Assembly (NCBI GenBank): GCA_023954415.1
Contig: JAMLIB010000004.1
Coordinates: 186,001-250,000, forward strand
Length of the DNA stretch: 64,000 bases
Source of the DNA: Trueperaceae bacterium
GTDB taxonomy: Bacteria > Deinococcota > Deinococci > Deinococcales > Trueperaceae
Direction of reading: 5' to 3'
The translations under genes were made by a program, and so were the position numbers. Positions 11,266 through 20,992 of this stretch are shown piece after piece (position 1 is the first letter of the stretch; each line of letters starts with the position of its first letter). The notes under the pieces are model-generated. The model saw only the letters and a program-made list of their open reading frames with translations. It was not told the origin of the DNA and did no database searches.

Positions 11266-12159
11266 GTGTCTCCCACGGTCGGCGTCTTGTCGTTGGTTCT
11301 CGTGACGCTCATCTGGGGCAGCACCTTCGTCGTCGTCAAGGAGGCGCTCGACACCATCCCCGTGCCGCTCCTCCTGGCCTTACGCTTCACTCTCGCCGCG
11401 CTGCTGCTCTCATGGGCGAAGTGGGACCGGCGGGCTCTGGTGCCCGCCTTGGTGCTCGGGTCGTTGTCGTTCACCGGCTTCGCAGCTCAGACGGCCGGTC
11501 TCGCCATCACCAGCGCCTCGAACGCGGCCTTCATCACCGGGTTGTCTGTCATCCTCACGCCGATCGTGGCACGCGCCTGGCTCAAGAAGTCGCTCTCAGG
11601 CCGCGTCTACCTGGCGGCCGTCGTGGCGCTGGTAGGCCTCGCGCTCATGACGTTGCGTGAGGGCGTCGAGTCCGTCAACGCCGGCGACATCCTCATGCTG
11701 GCCACCGCCCTGTGCTACGCCCTCTACATCGTGTACCTGGGCGAGGTGGCAGGGAAGGTGCGCGGCACGTCGCTCGCCATGATGCAGCACCTGCCCATGG
11801 CGGCCCTGGCTTGGCTCTGGGCGGCGCCGCAGGCGGGCAAGCTGCCCACGGTCCCCGCGGAGACGTACCTGGCGATCGTCTACTTGGCGGTCGTGGCCAC
11901 GGCGCTGATCGCCATCGTCCAGACCTACGCCCAGCGCGTCGTGCCAGCCCACCTCGCCGCCCTGATCTTCGTGCTCGAGCCAGTCTTCGCCGCGGGCTTC
12001 GCGGCGGTGCTGCTGGGCGAGCGGCTGGGCACGCTGGGGTGGATCGGGGCCGCCCTGATCCTGCTCGCCATGCTCGTAGCCGAGCTGCGGCTGCCGGGGG
12101 CCGCGCGTGACCGGCTGGCGGCGCGGGATCGTCAGGATGCGGGTCGGGGCGAGAGGTAG
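11266..12159 (+). CDS. EamA (DMT superfamily) transporter
   Basis: Inner-membrane permease of about 297 residues with ten predicted helices in two EamA repeats. Repeat one opens with LSLVLVTLIWGSTFVVVKEAL and repeat two with ILMLATALCYALYIVYLGEV. The typical ending is LIFVLEPVFAAGFAAVLLGERL, then a basic tail. The family exports amino acids, metabolites or drugs; the substrate cannot be read from sequence. I chose GTG 11266 because GATGAT lies seven bases upstream; the in-frame ATG at 11254 is the alternative. It follows the carbamoyltransferase gene by 24 bases. Confidence 0.88.
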   Translation: MSPTVGVLSLVLVTLIWGSTFVVVKEALDTIPVPLLLALRFTLAALLLSWAKWDRRALVPALVLGSLSFTGFAAQTAGLAITSASNAAFITGLSVILTPIVARAWLKKSLSGRVYLAAVVALVGLALMTLREGVESVNAGDILMLATALCYALYIVYLGEVAGKVRGTSLAMMQHLPMAALAWLWAAPQAGKLPTVPAETYLAIVYLAVVATALIAIVQTYAQRVVPAHLAALIFVLEPVFAAGFAAVLLGERLGTLGWIGAALILLAMLVAELRLPGAARDRLAARDRQDAGRGER

Positions 12160-12265
12160 TACCTGTCGGAGTTCGGAACGGAGCCTAGAGCAGACCGACG
12201 TGACGTAAGGTCGAGTGAGCCCGGCGTCATCTGCTCCGAGCATCCACGCGGGACCCGCTGAGCTG

Positions 12266-12301
12266 TTGACCGCGGCTGCCCCGTGTCTCTATCGTGCCGC
12301 C
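12266..12301 (+). promoter_or_regulatory. Leaderless promoter of the toroid-repeat gene
   Basis: The -35 TTGACC (12266-12271), an 18-base spacer and the -10 TATCGT (12290-12295) are followed by six bases and ATG 12302. It is one of the most complete promoters in the window. Confidence 0.75.
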
Positions 12302-13225
12302 ATGCCTACTGAGAGCTCGACGGTGAACTGGCTGCTGCGCGGCGACCCAGCGATAAGGTGGCAGACCCTGCGCGACCTGGCGGGCGCGCCCGCGGAGCAG
12401 TATGCGCCGGAGCGCGCCGAAGTCGCTACGCGAGGCTGGGGCGCCGAGCTGCTGGCGCGCCAGCACGACGACGGTCAGTGGCGCGTCGCGAGGGCGGAGT
12501 GGCCGCTGGCGCCCACGCTTTACACGCTGCAGCTCCTCAGGCACTGCGGGCTCGACCCTCGGAGCGAGCAGGCGCGCCGCGCCGTCGCCAGGGTGCAGGC
12601 GGGCGTGCGCTGGGAGTTCTGGGGCAACGCCCCGTTCTTCGACGGCGAGGTGGAGCCGTGCATCAACGGCGGCGTCCTGGCCGTCGGGGCCTACTTCGGT
12701 GCGGCCTCCTCCAAGCTGGTCGACCGCCTGCTTAGCGAGCAGCTCGCCGACGGCGGCTGGAACTGCGAGGCCGAGAACGGCTCGGTCCGCTCGTCGTTCC
12801 ACACGACCATCTGCGTGCTCGAGGGTCTGCTCGAGTACGAGCGCTCGGTGCAGGCCGCGCCCGCCGTGACGGAAGCCCGGCTGCGTGCCGAGGAGTACCT
12901 TCTCGAACGGCGGCTCCTGAGGCGCGCCAGCACGGGCGAGGTCATCGACACGTACTGGACGCGCTTCCCGTTCCCCGCCTACTGGCGTTACGACGTGCTG
13001 CGCGCGCTCGAGCATCTGCGGGCCGCCGGGCGCGGGCGCGACCCGCGGCTGGACGAACCGCTGGACATCGTCAGGCGCAGGCGCCGCAAGGACGGCCGGT
13101 GGTCGTTGGGTGAGCCGTACAGCTTCGATCACCACGGCATCGCCCTCGACCCGGGCCGTGGCAAGCCCAGTCGCTGGGTGACGCTGCGGGCGGCGCGGGT
13201 GTTGGAGCGCTTCGGGGGCGCTTAG
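12302..13225 (+). CDS. Terpenoid-cyclase-like alpha/alpha toroid protein (QW repeats)
   Basis: Encodes 307 residues. At least three QW-type repeat cores are visible: RQHDDGQW, QLADGGWNCE and RRKDGRWSLG, as in squalene cyclase and prenyltransferase toroids. It lacks the DXDD protonation motif of squalene-hopene cyclases and is half their length, so it is unlikely to be a triterpene cyclase. There is no signal peptide. Proteins like this are widespread as hypotheticals, and the function is unknown. It has its own leaderless promoter and converges on pbpC 43 bases away. Confidence 0.78.
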   Translation: MPTESSTVNWLLRGDPAIRWQTLRDLAGAPAEQYAPERAEVATRGWGAELLARQHDDGQWRVARAEWPLAPTLYTLQLLRHCGLDPRSEQARRAVARVQAGVRWEFWGNAPFFDGEVEPCINGGVLAVGAYFGAASSKLVDRLLSEQLADGGWNCEAENGSVRSSFHTTICVLEGLLEYERSVQAAPAVTEARLRAEEYLLERRLLRRASTGEVIDTYWTRFPFPAYWRYDVLRALEHLRAAGRGRDPRLDEPLDIVRRRRRKDGRWSLGEPYSFDHHGIALDPGRGKPSRWVTLRAARVLERFGGA

Positions 13226-13268
13226 GGGTTCGCGCGTCTTGTCCTTCTCGGCGGCGGGAGCCGCGCGC

Positions 13269-15485
13269 TCAGCGCAACTCGACTTGCACCCGCGACGCGC
13301 GGCCTTCCGCGTCCACCACCGAGAGCGTAACGAAGCCGGGTCCGTCCAGCGCCAGGCGGGTCTCGCGCTCGTAGCTGCCGACCGCAACGGGCGCGCCGTC
13401 GGCGAACCAAGTGAACGGCGCGCGGCCGCGTTCGACGCGTGCCAGGACGCCGCCCGCCAAGGGGACTACGGCGGCCCCGTCCGGCGGGAAGACGAGTTTC
13501 GGAGCGTCGTCTACCGCGACCAGCCGCGCGCCGAACTGCCGCAGTGGCGGCGGTAACTCGCCGTTGGACGCCACGATGAGCGTTCCGGGAGGCGCGGGCG
13601 GCAGCGGCCTCGGCTTCGCTCCTAGGCGCGCGAAGACCTCGAACAGCACGGGCGTGGCCACGTCGGCCCCGGTGATGGCCGGCACCGGCGTGCCGTCCGC
13701 GCGGCCCACCCACACACCGGCCACGCGTGCGCCGTCGAAGCCGATGGCGAGGGCGTCACGGTGACCGCTCGACGTGCCCGTCTTGATCGCCAACTGCCAG
13801 TCGGGCAGCGGCGCGGCGCGGCGTATGCCCGCCAGGATGTCCGCCACCTGCCAGGCGGCCTGCGGGGTGAGCAGCCGCGCGGCCGCCCCTGGCGAGGCAT
13901 CGGCCGCGACGGCACCAGGCACCTGAGGTTCCGGGTCGGTCGCGCCGAGGGAACCCGTTGTCCGCGGCACCACACCGGGCGTGGCGTGGAGCGCCACCGC
14001 CTCACCGCCACGCGCGATCGTGGCGTAGAGCTGCACCAGCCCCTGCAGGCTCACGCCGATACCGCCGAGGGTGATGGCCAGGCCCGGCGTGCCGCCAGGC
14101 ACCTCGGCCTCTATGCCCGCCTGCCGTAACGCCGCGAGCACGCGCGCCGGGCCCAGCGCATCGGCCAGCGCCACCACCGGGAGGTTCAGCGAGGCCCGCA
14201 GCGCCCCGCGGGCGCTGACCGGCCCCCTGAAGGTGCCGTCGAAGTTCTGCGGCGCATAGCCGCCATAGTCCTCCGGCCGGTCGTCGAGGAGCGTATCGGG
14301 GTGCAAGATCCCGTCCGAGAAGGCCAGGCCGTACACGAGCGGCTTGAGGGTGGAGCCGGGCGAGCGCAGCGCCTGCGTCATGTCCACGAAGCCGCGGCGC
14401 TCCTCGCTCGTGTAGTCGGCCGAGCCGACGCTGGCGAGGATGGCCCCGCTGTCGGGGTCGGCGACGAGCAGCGCGAGCGTCGCCTGCGCCGGCAGGTCGC
14501 GCAGCGCAGTGACGGCGACCTCCTCGAGCGCGGCTTGCAGGTCGGCGTCCAGCGTCGTCAGGTGCACCTGCCGGTCGGGCTCGGTCGCGCGCAGCCGGTC
14601 CGCCAGGTGCGGGGCGAGGCTCGGGAACGGCCGGCGCGCCGTCGGAAGCGCCTCACGGGCCGCCGCCGCGGCGGCCTCCCGCGGGACGATACCGAGCGTG
14701 GTGACCCGCTCCAGCACCCGGTCGCGCGCCGCCGCGGCGGCATCCGGGTGCTCGTCCGGCGCGCGGAGGCCGGGCGCCTGCGGCAGCGCTATCAGCAGCG
14801 CCGCCTGGGCCTCCGTCAGGCGCTCCGGCTCCTTCCCGAACCAGGCGAGGCTGCCGGCGCGCACGCCCTCGAGGTTGCCGCCCATGGGCGCCAGCTGCAG
14901 GTACAGGGCGAGGACCTGGTCCTTGGACAACACCCGTTCCAGCGCCAGCGCCACGCGCACCTGCCGCAACTTGCCGGACCACGAGCCCGTGGCGCCGTCC
15001 TCGAGCAGGCGTGCGACCTGCATCGTGAGCGTCGAGCCGCCCGAGACCACGTGCCCGTGCAGCACGATCTGGACGGCGGCGCGCGCCGCGGAGCGCAGGT
15101 CCACGCCATGATGCTGGTAGAAGCGTCGGTCCTCGTAGGCGACCAGCATGGCCAGGTAGCGCTGGTCCACCTGCTCGGGCGCCACCCCGAGCCGCCACCG
15201 CCCGTCGCCGACGGTGAAGGCGCGCAGCAGCCTGCCGTCGCGCGCCAGCACCTCGACGGAGGTGGGGACAGGCAACGGCGGCAGGATCGTCGTCGCCACC
15301 CATCGGTCGAAGGCGAGCCGACCGCCGAGGGCGAGCGCCAGCACGACGAGCGTAGCTAGGCCGAGGCGCGCCCGGCGCGAGGCCCGCCCCGATGCTTGGT
15401 CAGGCGCGGTGGGACGGCGTGCCGGCTCGCCGGGCACCTGGCTGCCCGGACCAGCCGAGCGCCTGGCGAGCGCGCGCGGGCTCAC
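13269..15485 (-). CDS. pbpC: PbpC, penicillin-binding protein 1C
   Basis: Bifunctional peptidoglycan synthase of 738 residues. A single membrane anchor lies at about 41-58. The glycosyltransferase domain shows EDRRFYQHHGVD (catalytic Glu about 118) and GGSTLTMQ (about 149-156). The transpeptidase domain shows the SxxK serine in SPGSTLKP, SLN and IKTGTSSG. The C-terminal 90 residues form the small domain typical of 1C-type PBPs. The GTG start at 15485 overlaps the macroglobulin stop as GTGA. Pairing with alpha-2-macroglobulin is well known in proteobacteria, where the two are thought to repair the wall while trapping invading proteases. Confidence 0.95.
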   Translation of the reverse strand: MSPRALARRSAGPGSQVPGEPARRPTAPDQASGRASRRARLGLATLVVLALALGGRLAFDRWVATTILPPLPVPTSVEVLARDGRLLRAFTVGDGRWRLGVAPEQVDQRYLAMLVAYEDRRFYQHHGVDLRSAARAAVQIVLHGHVVSGGSTLTMQVARLLEDGATGSWSGKLRQVRVALALERVLSKDQVLALYLQLAPMGGNLEGVRAGSLAWFGKEPERLTEAQAALLIALPQAPGLRAPDEHPDAAAAARDRVLERVTTLGIVPREAAAAAAREALPTARRPFPSLAPHLADRLRATEPDRQVHLTTLDADLQAALEEVAVTALRDLPAQATLALLVADPDSGAILASVGSADYTSEERRGFVDMTQALRSPGSTLKPLVYGLAFSDGILHPDTLLDDRPEDYGGYAPQNFDGTFRGPVSARGALRASLNLPVVALADALGPARVLAALRQAGIEAEVPGGTPGLAITLGGIGVSLQGLVQLYATIARGGEAVALHATPGVVPRTTGSLGATDPEPQVPGAVAADASPGAAARLLTPQAAWQVADILAGIRRAAPLPDWQLAIKTGTSSGHRDALAIGFDGARVAGVWVGRADGTPVPAITGADVATPVLFEVFARLGAKPRPLPPAPPGTLIVASNGELPPPLRQFGARLVAVDDAPKLVFPPDGAAVVPLAGGVLARVERGRAPFTWFADGAPVAVGSYERETRLALDGPGFVTLSVVDAEGRASRVQVELR

Positions 15486-18400
15486 GGCCGGATCGTCACG
15501 ACGTCCGTGGCGCTGAGCGCGTAGTTGCCCGGCCGGTACATGTCCTCGACCTTGGCCGCCGGGTAGCGGAACGTGCCCGGCGAGACCGCGCGCATGACGT
15601 ACGCGAGCCGCAGCGGCTCCTCGGACGTCCACGTCCCCGCCGCCAGGAAGCGCTCGGAACGCGCCTCGGTCATGTCCGCGGTGAACGGCACGCTCAACCA
15701 GTCGAAGGCGCGGATGTCGCCCTCGCGCAGGAGGTTGGCGTTGTCGATCTCGAAGCCGGCCGCGAGCGCGTCGTCGATCATCAGCCGCCCGCCGGCCACG
15801 CCGCGGTCCGGCCGCACCTCCAGGACGACGACGAGGCGGTCGCCCACCTTCACGGCGCCGAGGTCGGCCGGCGCGCCGTCCGGGGTGTAGTGGCTGCGAG
15901 TGATGGTGTAGCCCACGCCCCCGGCCTCCGGCGCCACCTCGGGCACCCCGAAGGTCGTCAGCGTGACCAGCACGTCCTCGGCGCCGTCGTTGCGCAGGAT
16001 GGCGGGCGCGCCGGCGTAGAGCCGCACGACGTTGCCCGCCACGGGCCGATCGTCCACGACGAGCCCTTGGCTCTGCTCGCCGAGCGCGACCGCGGCCCGC
16101 AGCGCCCATGCCGCCTCCTGCGTGGAGAGGAGGTTGGCAGGCGCCCCGTTGGCGACGAGGTTGGCGAGCCGCACGCGGTCGACGACCTTGCTACCGGCCT
16201 CGACCGCCAGCGCCAGGAGCCCGGCGCGGTCGCGCAGCGTCGTGCCGTAGTCGGCCCGCCAGCCGCCGTCGTCGGTAGGGGCGAGCGCCAGGTCTTGCGC
16301 GCGGGCGAACAGCGCCTCGGAGCGCTCCACCTCGCCGTAGGCCGCCAGCGCGGCACCCAGGTGCGCCGCCGCCAGGGGCGTGTCGAAGCGTTCCGCGAGT
16401 GTGTCGGCGTAGTAGCGGAGGTCGCCGATGGCGGCCTCGCCGGCGCGCGCCAGCACGTAGAAAGCGTAGGCGTAGCCGGCGGCGCCGCCCTGCAGGGTCC
16501 CAGCCTGCGCCACCTCGTTGCGCAGGTTGTCGAGCGCCATGCGCATGGGCGTAGCCGGCACGCTCAGCCCTTGCGCCTCGGCGCGCAGCAGCACGTCGGT
16601 GGTGTAGACGTCCAGCCATAGGTCGTAGTCGTAGTCGCCGGCACCCCACAGGCCGAAGCTTCCCGTGCGCCCTTGGCGCGTGAGGATGCGGTCGACGGCG
16701 TCTTGCGCCCTGCTTCGCGCCTCGGCGTCCGTGAGGAGCCCCAGCTCGCGTACCGTGCCGGGTGCCCACAGGAGGGGCGCGAGCGTGGAGGCGAGCTGCT
16801 CCGTGCAGCCGTACGGGTAGGCGAGCAGGCGCTGCACGAGGCCGGGCTGGTCGAGCGCCGCGCCGGCGCCGGCGAAGAGGGTCGCGCGCGCGGTGCCGGG
16901 CCGGAAGCCGGCGAGCGCGGCCGCGTCGAAGAGGAACGTCTCGCCGGGCGCCAGCACGAACTGCTCGGTGCGCGCCGTCTCCGGGTCGGTATGGCGGACG
17001 CTCAAGCGCACCTCGCGCTCCAGCACGCGCCCGTCGGGCGTGGTGAGGGCGATGCGGTACGTGTACTCGCCCGCCTCCGCCGGCTGCAGCGGCACGTCCA
17101 CGACGGCGCGCCCGCCGGCGGCCAGCGTGACGGCGGCAGGCGCCTCGCCCAGGCCGTACCCTTCGACGCTGAGGCCCATCTCGCCCGCCGGCCCGCTCGC
17201 GTGGGTGAGCTCGATGCGCAGGCGGCTCGCGTCGCCGGGCGTCATGAAGCGCGGCAGGCTCGGCTGCACCACGACCGGGTCGCGCACGAGCACGTCGGCC
17301 TGCGCCTGCCCGACGGCCGCCTCGCTCCACACCACGGCCATCAGGCGCACGGTGCCGTTGAAGGCCGGCAGGTCGAACCCGAGCTCCGCGCGCCCGTCCA
17401 CCAGCGTGATTGGGCCGGAGAACAGCGCCAGCAGCTCCTCGGCCGGCGCCGGGCCGGCGTTCACGGCCTCGGTCTCGGCGCCACCGCCGGAGCGCACCTG
17501 GCCGAGCGCGCCCTGGCTCGCGTCGATCAGGCGCCCGTAGAGGTCGCGGACGGCCACGCCGAGGCGGCGCTGGCCGAAGAAGTAACCCTGCGGGTCGGGG
17601 GCGGCGAAGCCCGTGAGGTTGAGCACCCCGACGTCCACCGCCGCGACGGTGGCGAACGCCTGGCCGTCCGGCACGTCGGGCACGCTCAGCACCACGTTCA
17701 GCCGCCCGCGCGGGTCGGCTGCTGCCGGCGCGGTCAGGGTCACGTCCAGCGCGCGCTCGCCGGGCGCCACCGCCGCGTGCGCCACGCCCAGGCTCCTGGC
17801 GGGCACGTGGCCCGCGGCACCGCTCGGGCGCACGAGGCTGGCGACCACGTAGGCGCCCGTGCCCCACTCCTCCGTCACGTTCAGGTCTACGGTCGTCTCG
17901 CCGTCCACGTCGACGAGGCGCAGGTCGACCACCTGGTCGGAGAGCACGGCCACCAGCGCGGTGCCGGCGCCTTCCGGCACGATGCGCAGGCGCGCGACGT
18001 CGCCGGGGGCGTAGCTGGCCGCGTCGAGCGACACCTCGAGCAGGTCGGGCGTGTCGCGCGTGGCGTCGACGCCGTACCAGCCGGCGGAGAAGGCCACGGA
18101 GGCGGTCGCGAAGCTCCCCGCCTGACGGGTGGACGCCTGCGGCTGACCGGCGGACGTGCCACCGTCGTAGGTGGCGCGCAGTTCGTACTGGCCCCACGTG
18201 ACGGGCACGGAGACGTGGCCCGGGCCGCCCACCACGCTCACAGTGCCCTCGCCGACGCGCTGGCGTTCGGTGACCGGTTCCCAGAACCAGCGTCCGTCGA
18301 CCGCGTACCACTGGTAACGGGTCAGCACGCGATCGACCTGCCAGCGCAACTCGCCGTCCAGCACGGCGCCGTCCGGCGCCACCAGCACGAGGTCGAAGCC

Positions 18401-20917
18401 CGCCTCGCCGTTCTCCGGCACGGCGCCGTCGAAGCTCGGGCGGATGCCGACGACCGGGCCGGTCGGGCGCAAGGGGAGCGTGAGGTCGCGTTCGACGGGG
18501 CGGGAGGAGCCGTCGAGGAGCAGGGCCTGGACGGTCAACGTGTAGGGGCGGGCGTCGAGCTCGAGGCCGGCGAGCGGCAACGGCGCTGCCAGCCGCCCGG
18601 CGGCGTCCGTCGTCAGGCCCGCGGGGAACACGCGCCGTTGCGTGTCGACGCGCTGGTCGTGGCGCCCGAAGGAGTAGCCGGGCCAGTCGGCCAGCTCGGA
18701 GGTCGTGGCCACGCCGACGCTGCCCGACAGGGTCAGGCCCGCGGCCGGCGCGCCGAAGAGGTAGCGCGCCTCCAGGCTGAGGTCGGGCGGGGCAGAGACG
18801 TCAACCGGCGCGCCGTCGCCGAGCGTCAGCGTGAAGTCGCTCCGCTCCGGCAGGAAGTCCTCGACCAGCACGGTCTTGGCCGCCAGCGCCGGGGCGTCCG
18901 GATCGGCGTAGGTCTCTAGGCGCCACACGCCGCGCGGCACGTCGCTCCCGAGCGAGAACGCCGCCACGTGCCCGCCCGCCACGCCGCCGTCCGTGACGAC
19001 GCGCGCGTGCTCGACGCCGTCCGGCCTGACGAGCAGCACAGTCAGCGGCAGACCGCTGACGGCGCGCGCGCCCGCGTCGCGCACGAGGGCCGTGAGGTGG
19101 ACGGTCTCGCTGGGGCGGTAGGCGCCACGGTCGGTGGTCATGAACACGTCCAGCGGGCCGGGGGAGAGGCGCCCGGCGACGCCCCGGTCCGAGAGGTCGA
19201 ACTCCGGTTCCTCGAGCGACAGCACCGCCAGGTCGTCGGCGCCCTCGACGAGCACGAGAGCCGGGGCGGCGTTGCCCGTGCCACGCGCCAGGCCAGCCGG
19301 GAACATCGCGTGCCCCTCGGCGTCGGTCGAACCCTCGCCGAGCACGCGGTTCGAGCGCGCCACCAGCTCGACGTGCAAGCCAGCGACCGGCCGTCCGTCC
19401 GACAGGCGCTGCACGACCACGTGCAGGCCGTCCGTACCGGCCAGGGTGGTCACGCCCAGATCGGAGACGAGGAACCACTGCGTGGCGGGCGGGGTGTCGT
19501 ACGGGTCCGCGCCGGGCACGCTCGCGCGCAGCACGTAGACGCCGGGGGCGAGCGCCCCGACGTCGTCGAGCGGCAGTAGCGACGTCGTGGTGTTGTTCAG
19601 GTCGCCGATCAGCTGGGCCTCGCCGTCCCAGACGGGCTCGGTCAGCAGGTCCTCGAAGCGCGCGCCGTCCCAGGCGCTCAGTGCCTGGAGGAAGCTGCCC
19701 TGCCGGATGGCGGTGACGACGTTCCGGTCCGACACGCGTAGGAGGCGCAGCTCCAGGCGGTCGGCGTTGACGGTCTCCACCGGTAGCGCGCGGGGGCCGG
19801 CGGCGGGCAGCACGTAGGTCCGGCCGGGGAAGCGCACCGTCGGTTCGCGGTCGCGCACGTAGACGGTCAGCGGCACGTCGCGTGCCAGGGAGTCGCCGCC
19901 GGCGCTCGGCAGGCCGGCGCGCAGCGTGAGGTCGTAGGTCTTGCCGTAGACCGCGCCGGTGACGCAGAGTTGCTGCCCCTCGACCTCGAGCGCCAGCGCG
20001 GTCGCCGTGCGGCGCACGAAGGGCGCGTAGTCGCGGGCCGGTGAGAGGTCCTCGGAGAACGTCACGCAGATGCGCGGCGCGGCGGTGCTGGCGTCGACGT
20101 CGTGCGAGAGGACGCGGAAGCCGAACGCCTCGCGCAGGCGCGCGAGCTCCTCGGGGGCGACGCCCGGGGTGAGACGGTCGGCCAGGCGCATGGCCTCCAG
20201 CGCGGCCTGGCCGCGGAAGGTCGCCTCCAGGGTCTGCGAGAGCACGACAAGCGCGGCCGCGCGGTCCGACTCGGGCAGGCGCAGCGTGGCGTTGAGCGCG
20301 GCCAGGAAGGCGCGGCGGTTCAGCGTGTAACGCCTGTCCGGGTCCTTGGCGGCCTGAGCTGCGAGGGCGCGGGCGTGCGCGAGCCAAGCCGGGCCGCTGT
20401 CCGCCACGGTCACGGCGGCGCCGGTCGCGGCCACGGCGTCGGCGGGCTCCTGAGCCTGGGCGGCGGCCAGCCAGTCTGCCTCCGTCCGCCCTTCTGCTTG
20501 GTAGCTCTCGGCCAGCGTCTCAGCCTGCTCGCGGGCGGCGGTGAGGTCGCTCGTGTCCAGGAAGGTGAGCGTCGCGGCGGCGGCCTCGGCCCGTTGCAGC
20601 GCGTCCGCCGGTTGTCCGGTGATAACGCCGGAGAGCGCGCCGACGAACGGCACCGGCTCGCCGAGGTTCTCCTTGAGGAAGCAGGCGCCCTGGCGAACGT
20701 TGAACGTGAAGGCCACGCACCCGCCCTCGCGCAGGCAGTTGGCCTGGCACTGCTCCAGCGTCACGTCGAAGAGCGAGGCGATGTCGTTGCCGGGGTAGTC
20801 GGTGTCCGACACCGTGGTGGCGTAACGCTCGGGGATGGTGGAGCCTTGCGCCGAGGCGCTCGGTGCCAGCCACGGGAGCGTCAGGATGAGTGCGAGCGCT
20901 AGTTTCGACCAAGGCAT
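15482..20917 (-). CDS. Bacterial alpha-2-macroglobulin with N-terminal PAN/apple domain
   Basis: A secreted protease trap of 1811 residues. The signal peptide is MPWSKLALALILTLPWL followed by a SASAQG cleavage region; there is no lipobox Cys, so it is not a lipoprotein like E. coli YfhM. Residues about 40-110 form a PAN-like domain (Cys57, 61, 67 and 79 in LEQCQANCLREGGCVAFTF). MG and bait regions follow, then the thioester motif GCTEQ (Cys1371) and the alpha/alpha toroid, and a receptor-like C-terminus. ATG 20917 has GGAGG upstream, whereas the longer ORF start would disrupt the signal peptide. It is the first gene of the pair with pbpC. Confidence 0.95.
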   Translation of the reverse strand: MPWSKLALALILTLPWLAPSASAQGSTIPERYATTVSDTDYPGNDIASLFDVTLEQCQANCLREGGCVAFTFNVRQGACFLKENLGEPVPFVGALSGVITGQPADALQRAEAAAATLTFLDTSDLTAAREQAETLAESYQAEGRTEADWLAAAQAQEPADAVAATGAAVTVADSGPAWLAHARALAAQAAKDPDRRYTLNRRAFLAALNATLRLPESDRAAALVVLSQTLEATFRGQAALEAMRLADRLTPGVAPEELARLREAFGFRVLSHDVDASTAAPRICVTFSEDLSPARDYAPFVRRTATALALEVEGQQLCVTGAVYGKTYDLTLRAGLPSAGGDSLARDVPLTVYVRDREPTVRFPGRTYVLPAAGPRALPVETVNADRLELRLLRVSDRNVVTAIRQGSFLQALSAWDGARFEDLLTEPVWDGEAQLIGDLNNTTTSLLPLDDVGALAPGVYVLRASVPGADPYDTPPATQWFLVSDLGVTTLAGTDGLHVVVQRLSDGRPVAGLHVELVARSNRVLGEGSTDAEGHAMFPAGLARGTGNAAPALVLVEGADDLAVLSLEEPEFDLSDRGVAGRLSPGPLDVFMTTDRGAYRPSETVHLTALVRDAGARAVSGLPLTVLLVRPDGVEHARVVTDGGVAGGHVAAFSLGSDVPRGVWRLETYADPDAPALAAKTVLVEDFLPERSDFTLTLGDGAPVDVSAPPDLSLEARYLFGAPAAGLTLSGSVGVATTSELADWPGYSFGRHDQRVDTQRRVFPAGLTTDAAGRLAAPLPLAGLELDARPYTLTVQALLLDGSSRPVERDLTLPLRPTGPVVGIRPSFDGAVPENGEAGFDLVLVAPDGAVLDGELRWQVDRVLTRYQWYAVDGRWFWEPVTERQRVGEGTVSVVGGPGHVSVPVTWGQYELRATYDGGTSAGQPQASTRQAGSFATASVAFSAGWYGVDATRDTPDLLEVSLDAASYAPGDVARLRIVPEGAGTALVAVLSDQVVDLRLVDVDGETTVDLNVTEEWGTGAYVVASLVRPSGAAGHVPARSLGVAHAAVAPGERALDVTLTAPAAADPRGRLNVVLSVPDVPDGQAFATVAAVDVGVLNLTGFAAPDPQGYFFGQRRLGVAVRDLYGRLIDASQGALGQVRSGGGAETEAVNAGPAPAEELLALFSGPITLVDGRAELGFDLPAFNGTVRLMAVVWSEAAVGQAQADVLVRDPVVVQPSLPRFMTPGDASRLRIELTHASGPAGEMGLSVEGYGLGEAPAAVTLAAGGRAVVDVPLQPAEAGEYTYRIALTTPDGRVLEREVRLSVRHTDPETARTEQFVLAPGETFLFDAAALAGFRPGTARATLFAGAGAALDQPGLVQRLLAYPYGCTEQLASTLAPLLWAPGTVRELGLLTDAEARSRAQDAVDRILTRQGRTGSFGLWGAGDYDYDLWLDVYTTDVLLRAEAQGLSVPATPMRMALDNLRNEVAQAGTLQGGAAGYAYAFYVLARAGEAAIGDLRYYADTLAERFDTPLAAAHLGAALAAYGEVERSEALFARAQDLALAPTDDGGWRADYGTTLRDRAGLLALAVEAGSKVVDRVRLANLVANGAPANLLSTQEAAWALRAAVALGEQSQGLVVDDRPVAGNVVRLYAGAPAILRNDGAEDVLVTLTTFGVPEVAPEAGGVGYTITRSHYTPDGAPADLGAVKVGDRLVVVLEVRPDRGVAGGRLMIDDALAAGFEIDNANLLREGDIRAFDWLSVPFTADMTEARSERFLAAGTWTSEEPLRLAYVMRAVSPGTFRYPAAKVEDMYRPGNYALSATDVVTIRP

Positions 20918-20992
20918 GGTCCGCCTCCTACACCTGAGGTGGGACCAAGCTAGCACGGGTCGTCGGTCGCTAAAGACCCGTGCCGGCGCCGT

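Noticed and set aside
16673-18919. A 748-codon plus-strand frame inside the macroglobulin gene
   Set aside because: The minus-strand protein has a signal peptide, a thioester motif and a normal length, so the overlapping frame is a shadow.
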